Source: JAJPJX01 sp964568355 (GTDB lineage: Bacteria > Acidobacteriota > Terriglobia > Bryobacterales > Bryobacteraceae). Taken from it: a stretch of 19,915 nucleotides of DNA. The DNA is taken from assembly GCA_964568355.1 (NCBI GenBank), contig CAZMRK010000519.1, positions 1-19,915 of the forward strand, in the 5' to 3' direction. The notes under the pieces were generated by a model that saw only the letters and a program-made list of their open reading frames with translations, was not told the DNA's origin and did not search any database. How positions within the stretch are numbered: the stretch's first letter is position 1; the number at the start of each line of letters is the position of its first letter. Of the stretch, positions 15,331 to 19,915 are shown one piece after another. A program made the position numbers and the translations under genes.

Positions 15331-18165
15331 GTGGAAGAGTCCATTCGCATCCGCGGTGCGCGGGTCCATAACCTCAAGAATATTTCGGTTTCGATCCCGC
15401 ACAACCAACTAACCGTGATCACCGGCGTGTCCGGCTCAGGCAAGTCGTCGCTGGCGTTCGACACGATCTACGCCGAAGGGCAGCGGCGCTATGTGGAGTC
15501 GCTTTCGGCCTATGCGCGCCAGTTTCTGGAGCGCATGGAGAAGCCGTCGGTTGATGAAATCGACGGCATCGCTCCGGCCATTGCGATCCGGCAGAAAAAC
15601 ACCACGCGCAATCCGCGCTCCACCGTGGCCACTTCCACCGAGTGTTACGATTTTCTGCGGCTGCTCTTCGCGCGAGTGGGCCAGACCTTCTGCCCCAAGT
15701 GCGGCAACCGCATCCAGAAGGATACGGTGGACCAAGTGGCTTCGCGTCTGCTGGGTCTGCCGGCGGGCTCGCGCTGGTATGTACTGTTTCCGGTCAACAA
15801 GGAGAAACATCCGGATACACAGGCGCTGCGCGACCATCTGTTCGAGCTGCGGAAAAAAGGCTTCACGCGCCTGTTCCAGGGCGGACGCACGTTTGAATTT
15901 TCCACCCCGGAGTCTCTGCTCGATATCGATTTCCGCGATACGGTTTTCGTGCTGGCCGATCGCATCGCGATGCCGGACCAGGTGGCGGCCGACCTGCGCC
16001 AGCGGCTGGTGGACACCATCGAGATCTGCTACCGCGAGGCGGGCGAGGTCATCTTTCAGAACGCTTCCAATGGCGAACCACTGCGATTCAGCGAACGGTT
16101 CGCGTGCAAAATCGACAACCTGGAGTTTCAGGACCCGGAGCCGATCCTGTTCAGCTTCAACAGCCCTTTTGGGGCCTGCCCTCGCTGCCAGGGGTTCGGC
16201 AACACGATCGATTTCGACATGGACCGGGTGATTCCGGATCCCGGGCTGTCGCTCGAAGACGGCGCTGTGGATCCGTGGACCAAGCCCAAGTATCGCTCCT
16301 GGCTGGGCAATTTCCGCAAGACGGCCAAGGCCGCGAAAGTGCGCATGGGCGTTCCCTATTGCGACCTGAGCGAGCGGGAGCGGGAGGTGGTGGAGCAGGC
16401 CATCCGCCACTTCTTCGATTTTCTGGAGACGAAGAAATATAAGCTGCACGTGCGGGTCTTTCTGAGCCGCTATCGCGGCTATGCCCTGTGTCCGGAATGC
16501 CGCGGGGCCCGACTGCGCAAGGAAGCGCTTTACGTCCGCGTGGGGGGCAGGAACCTGGGCGAAGTGGTGAGGATGAACATCGCCGAAGCGCTGGCCTTCT
16601 TCACCCGCCTGGAGCTTTCCCCGGAGGAGGCCGCGATCGCGGAGAAGATCCTGGTGGAGATCCTGCAGCGGCTGCAGTTCCTCAACGATGTGGGACTGGA
16701 GTATCTCACGCTCGACCGCCTGGCCTCGACCCTTTCAGGCGGCGAAGCGCAGCGCATCCAACTGGCAACCTGCCTGGGATCGCGGCTGGTGGGAGCCTGC
16801 TACGTGCTGGACGAGCCCTCGATCGGGCTGCACAGCCGGGACACCGGGCGCCTGATCCGGATTCTGGAGGAACTGCGCGGATTGGGCAACACCATCCTGG
16901 TGGTAGAGCACGATCCGGAGGTCATGCGGGCGGCGGATCATATCGTGGACCTGGGGCCGGGAGCCGGCGAACGCGGGGGCGAGATCATCTTTCAAGGGCC
17001 ATATCAGCGCATGATCTGCCCGGGTAATGCCTCTCTGACCGGCAGATATCTCCGGGGCGAACTGCGAGTGGCGCGCGCCAGTCCGCCGCGCAAGATCAAC
17101 CGCAAGCGGATGCTGCGCGTCGAAGGCGCGCGCGTGCACAACCTGAAGAACATCGACGTGGAGATCCCGCTGGATGCGATGGTGGTGGTGACAGGCGTTT
17201 CGGGATCGGGCAAATCCACGCTGGTGCACAACGTGATCTACCAATCGCTCGAAGCCCTGCACAAGGCGCCGGTACCGCCTTCGGAGAACGGCGAAGAACG
17301 CGCGGAAGAGATCGACACCAGCCCGCGCATCGCCTGCCAGCGCCTGGACGGCGCCGATGCGATCCGGCAGACGGTCATGATTGACCAGTCGCCGATCGGG
17401 CGGACGCCGCGGTCGAATCCGGTCACCTACATCAAGGCTTTCGACCTGATCCGATCGCTGTTCGCCTCCACCAAGGAGGCCGAGCGGCGCGGGTATACCG
17501 CCGGGCATTTCTCCTTCAACATCCCCGGCGGGCGCTGCGAGACCTGCCAGGGCGACGGCACGGTAACGGTCGAGATGCAGTTTCTGGCCGATGTCGAGCT
17601 GGTTTGCGAGGAGTGCAAAGGGACACGGTTTAAGAGCGGCATTCTGGAGATCCGCTACAACGGGCGAAATATCCACGAAGTGCTGCAACTGACCGTGGAC
17701 GAGGCGCTCGAGTTCTTCCAGGGTGTTCCCCGGCTGACCTCGCGGTTGAAGGTCCTGGCGGATGTAGGCCTGGGCTATCTGCGGCTCGGCCAGTCCGCCA
17801 CTACGCTTTCCGGCGGAGAGGCCCAGCGGGTCAAGCTGGCGGCCAACCTGGCCCAGGCTTCCTGCGAAGGCACGCTGTATATCCTGGATGAACCCACCAC
17901 GGGGCTGCACTTCGACGATATCTCCAAGCTGCTGGCGGCGCTGGAGCGCCTGGTGGAGAACGGCGGCAGCCTGCTGATCATCGAGCACAACCTGGAGATC
18001 ATTAAGGCCGCGGATTGGGTGATCGACCTGGGGCCGGAGGGCGGAGAGGGCGGGGGGCGGGTCGTGGCGGCCGGACGGCCGGCGGATATCGCTTCGGTGG
18101 AAGGCTCGTATACAGGGCAGTTTCTGCGAACTGCGCTCGCTTCGGAGACCCCCGCGCTAAAATAA
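15331..18165 (+). CDS. uvrA: UvrA, excinuclease ABC subunit A
   Basis: A 944-aa DNA-damage-recognition ATPase of nucleotide excision repair, which works with UvrB in the cytoplasm; E. coli UvrA is 940 aa. There are two ABC modules. Module 1 has Walker A GVSGSGKS (32-39), signature LSGGEAQR (468-475) and Walker B YVLDEPS (D494, E495). Module 2 has Walker A (622-629), LSGGEAQR (826-833) and LDEPTTGLH (about 852-860). The C-terminal zinc finger is complete (C736, C739, C759, C762). Pairs C121/C124, C283/C286 and C387/C390 are present. The finger that is usually FACPxC here reads FACKID (C259 to D262), so one cysteine is missing. The start is GTG at 15331; an in-frame TAA at 15298 limits other choices, and the Shine-Dalgarno is weak. 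The next gene starts 4 nt after the stop. Confidence 0.97.
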   Translation: MEESIRIRGARVHNLKNISVSIPHNQLTVITGVSGSGKSSLAFDTIYAEGQRRYVESLSAYARQFLERMEKPSVDEIDGIAPAIAIRQKNTTRNPRSTVATSTECYDFLRLLFARVGQTFCPKCGNRIQKDTVDQVASRLLGLPAGSRWYVLFPVNKEKHPDTQALRDHLFELRKKGFTRLFQGGRTFEFSTPESLLDIDFRDTVFVLADRIAMPDQVAADLRQRLVDTIEICYREAGEVIFQNASNGEPLRFSERFACKIDNLEFQDPEPILFSFNSPFGACPRCQGFGNTIDFDMDRVIPDPGLSLEDGAVDPWTKPKYRSWLGNFRKTAKAAKVRMGVPYCDLSEREREVVEQAIRHFFDFLETKKYKLHVRVFLSRYRGYALCPECRGARLRKEALYVRVGGRNLGEVVRMNIAEALAFFTRLELSPEEAAIAEKILVEILQRLQFLNDVGLEYLTLDRLASTLSGGEAQRIQLATCLGSRLVGACYVLDEPSIGLHSRDTGRLIRILEELRGLGNTILVVEHDPEVMRAADHIVDLGPGAGERGGEIIFQGPYQRMICPGNASLTGRYLRGELRVARASPPRKINRKRMLRVEGARVHNLKNIDVEIPLDAMVVVTGVSGSGKSTLVHNVIYQSLEALHKAPVPPSENGEERAEEIDTSPRIACQRLDGADAIRQTVMIDQSPIGRTPRSNPVTYIKAFDLIRSLFASTKEAERRGYTAGHFSFNIPGGRCETCQGDGTVTVEMQFLADVELVCEECKGTRFKSGILEIRYNGRNIHEVLQLTVDEALEFFQGVPRLTSRLKVLADVGLGYLRLGQSATTLSGGEAQRVKLAANLAQASCEGTLYILDEPTTGLHFDDISKLLAALERLVENGGSLLIIEHNLEIIKAADWVIDLGPEGGEGGGRVVAAGRPADIASVEGSYTGQFLRTALASETPALK

Positions 18166-18169
18166 ACGC

Positions 18170-19381
18170 ATGTGGGCCATTGTTCCGGTCCTCCTTTTTC
18201 TACAGGCGGCAGATCACAACGCGGAGGGCCGTAAGGCGCTGGAGGCCCGGAACTATGACCTGGCCGTTCAGGAATTTACCCAGGCTATCCAGGCGGATTC
18301 CAATGACTTCACGGCCCATTTTCATCTGGCACTATCCTACAGCCTGTTAAAAAAAGATACGGAAGGAATCGCGGAGTATCAGAAGGTACTGGCCCTCAAA
18401 CCGGGGCTGTATGAAGCCGAGCTGAACCTGGGAATCCTGCTGTTGCGCCAGAAGCAGGGCGGCGCGGCGGTGCCTTATCTGCAGCAGGCAGTGGAACAGA
18501 AGCCCAAGGAGTTCCGGCCGCGCTACTTCCTGGCCGAAGCTCTGCTGGCCTCGGGAGACTTCGCCAAAGCCGAGGAATCCTACCGCGTGGCGCAGGAACT
18601 GGATCCCAAATCGGCGGCGACGGAACTGGGCTGGGGCCGGGCCATTGCCCGCCAAAACCGCCTGGAAGAGGCTGCTTCTCACTTCCGCAAGGCGGCCGAG
18701 CTGGACCCATCCTTCAAAGACGCACTGCTCGAACTGGCCGAACTGTATGAAAAGAACAAGATGACCGTGGAGGCCATCGAGTTGTACAAGCAGTTTCCGG
18801 ACAACGTGGCCGCAAAAGAGCGCATGGCCAACCTGATGCTGGATACCAAGCGCTATCAGGAGGCTATCCCGGAACTGGAAGTGGCGGTACAAAAGGACCC
18901 GACTCCAGCCAACCGCCTGGCGCTGGCCGAAGCCTATCTGTTCAACAAGCAACTGGATAAGGCCCTGCCGCTGATCGAGAAGAGCGTGGCGGAGCAGCCT
19001 TCCGACTACAATCTCCGCATGATGTACGGGCGGGCCCTGCGCGACCACAAGCAGTACCGGGAGGCGGCCCAGCAGTTCTACGAGGGCACCAAGCTGAAGC
19101 CGGATTCACGCGAGGCGTGGAATGAACTGGCCGGTATGCTGTACCTAGTGGAGGCTTACCAGCAGGCGCTGGCGGCGCTCGACAAAGCCCGCGAATTGGG
19201 TGAGAATACACCCGCCAACTACTATTTCCGGGCGATCACACTCGATAAAATGCACGTAGTGGAGCCGGCGTTGCAAAACTACGAGAAGTTTCTGGAGTTG
19301 AGCCAGGGAAAGAATCCGGACGAAGAGTTCAAGGCACGGCAGCGTGCCCGAATCCTCAAGAGGGAGTTGAGCAAGCGGTGA
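18170..19381 (+). CDS. Exported tetratricopeptide-repeat protein
   Basis: A 403-aa protein made almost wholly of TPR helices. About 11 repeats of roughly 34 residues run from about residue 15 to 380, with typical endings such as ALKPGL, ELDPKS, ELDPSF and KLKPDS. A short hydrophobic start (MWAIVPVLLFLQA) looks like a signal peptide, though it lacks the usual positive residues. TPR arrays hold protein complexes together; no catalytic domain is present and the partner is unknown. The ATG lies 4 nt after the uvrA stop, without a good Shine-Dalgarno, which suggests coupling. Its stop overlaps the start of the next gene (TGATG). Confidence 0.88.
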   Translation: MWAIVPVLLFLQAADHNAEGRKALEARNYDLAVQEFTQAIQADSNDFTAHFHLALSYSLLKKDTEGIAEYQKVLALKPGLYEAELNLGILLLRQKQGGAAVPYLQQAVEQKPKEFRPRYFLAEALLASGDFAKAEESYRVAQELDPKSAATELGWGRAIARQNRLEEAASHFRKAAELDPSFKDALLELAELYEKNKMTVEAIELYKQFPDNVAAKERMANLMLDTKRYQEAIPELEVAVQKDPTPANRLALAEAYLFNKQLDKALPLIEKSVAEQPSDYNLRMMYGRALRDHKQYREAAQQFYEGTKLKPDSREAWNELAGMLYLVEAYQQALAALDKARELGENTPANYYFRAITLDKMHVVEPALQNYEKFLELSQGKNPDEEFKARQRARILKRELSKR

Positions 19382-19827
19382 TGAGAGCGTTTTGGATGGC
19401 CGGCTATTTGCTGCTGAGTATCGTGACTGCCGGGGCATTGCGCGCAGACCTGCAAACGGTCAAAGCGGAGCCCAATCTGGAGAAGCGCTCCAAGCTTGCG
19501 ATGGAAAATGCCGATCGCGCCCTGAAGGAAGCACGCGCCGCTTACGCCAAGGGAGATTTCAAGCAGACCGAGATGCTGGTGGCGGAGGTGCAGGAATCGG
19601 TGGAACTGGCGGAAACCTCCCTCCGCGAGACCGGCAAGAATCCGCGCAAAAGTCCCAAGTGGTTCAAGCGCACGGAGATTGAAACGCGGGACCTGTTGCG
19701 CAAACTGGACAGCTTTCGCGACGAAATGAGCGTCGTCGACCGGCCCCCGGTCGAGCGCGCCATCGCGAAGATTCAGCACATCCATGACGAACTTCTGTCA
19801 GGGGTGATGGAGGGCAAATCGAAATGA
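19381..19827 (+). CDS. Small exported helical protein of unknown function
   Basis: A 148-aa protein starting at ATG 19381, which shares its A with the TGA stop of the TPR gene. A GTG at 19378 would add one residue and lies closer to AGGGAG (19361-19366). A signal peptide covers about 1-22 (ending ALRA). The rest is charged and predicted mainly helical, with a TPR-like KEARAAYAKGDFKQTEMLVAEVQESVELAE segment split into helices and a short DRPPVER turn. I do not recognise the family. Its place after a TPR protein and the ATGA overlap with the next exported gene suggest one envelope complex (inference). Confidence 0.75.
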   Translation: MRAFWMAGYLLLSIVTAGALRADLQTVKAEPNLEKRSKLAMENADRALKEARAAYAKGDFKQTEMLVAEVQESVELAETSLRETGKNPRKSPKWFKRTEIETRDLLRKLDSFRDEMSVVDRPPVERAIAKIQHIHDELLSGVMEGKSK

Positions 19828-19915
19828 GACGCGCCCTGCTTTTGTGCATTCTACTGACGGCGCCCATCGCGGCGGCCGAACGCGATTTTCTGACGGCGGA
19901 CGAGGCGGACCAGGT
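19824..19915 (+). CDS. Start of an exported protein (cut by the window end)
   Basis: The ATG at 19824 overlaps the previous stop as ATGA and is preceded by GGAGGG (19809-19814) with 9 nt spacing. The 30 visible codons encode a signal peptide (MRRALLLCILLTAPIAAA) followed by ERDFLTADEADQ. The function cannot be told from this fragment. It continues the uvrA-TPR-exported-protein gene string. Confidence 0.7.
   Translation, partial: MRRALLLCILLTAPIAAAERDFLTADEADQ

Noticed and set aside
16735..17988. 417-codon minus-strand ORF inside uvrA
   Set aside because: Antisense shadow of the second half of uvrA, whose ABC and zinc motifs are unambiguous.

Overview
The window looks like high-GC chromosomal DNA from an acidobacterium of the Bryobacter/Solibacter kind. 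The reasons are three large 'Oar-like' TonB-dependent receptors with an N-terminal carboxypeptidase-regulatory domain, a family heavily expanded in that group, plus YVTN propeller proteins, a Tat-exported GHL6-like glycosidase and TPR periplasmic proteins. This placement is an inference from gene style, not from a marker gene. No tRNA, rRNA, CRISPR array, IS element or phage gene was seen.

The first 15 kb reads on the minus strand and looks like a polysaccharide-utilisation region without a SusD-type lipoprotein. Reading in the direction of transcription, a strong sigma70-like promoter (15175-15203) with three iterated 9-mers just upstream of its -35 box drives a leader of about 230 nt containing a possible 37-codon upstream ORF. 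Next come a 1122-aa TonB receptor (14936-11568) and a 723-aa Tat-exported glycosyl-hydrolase-like protein (11502-9331). A small hairpin with a T-rich tail and a second good promoter (9215-9243) separate this from a tightly packed trio: an exported YVTN beta-propeller (9197-8205), a 1097-aa TonB receptor (8200-4907) and an exported PL1-type pectate-lyase-like protein (4904-3666), with gaps of only 4 and 2 nt. A third receptor of 1127 aa (3539-156) starts at TTG behind a strong Shine-Dalgarno and probably has its own weak promoter. A long GC-rich hairpin (98-148) follows its stop. All three receptors carry a signal peptide, a TonB-box-like segment, a plug and a barrel ending in an aromatic residue.

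The right-hand 4.6 kb reads on the plus strand: uvrA (nucleotide excision repair ATPase, 944 aa), an exported protein of about 11 TPR repeats, a small exported helical protein of unknown function, and the start of another exported protein cut by the window end. Gaps and overlaps of 4 nt or less suggest one operon. The divergent intergenic region 14937-15330 carries both outward promoters. The uvrA side has an extended -10 (TGCTATACT) with a perfect 12-bp palindrome where a -35 box would be, a candidate operator.

The likely joint function of the left part is extracellular or periplasmic cleavage of a plant or microbial polysaccharide (pectin-like, going by the lyase) and TonB-driven import of the products. 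The most novel-looking points are the SusD-less receptor/enzyme arrangement with a YVTN propeller as first gene, the iterated repeat promoter and leader, and the linkage of uvrA to envelope TPR and small exported proteins.
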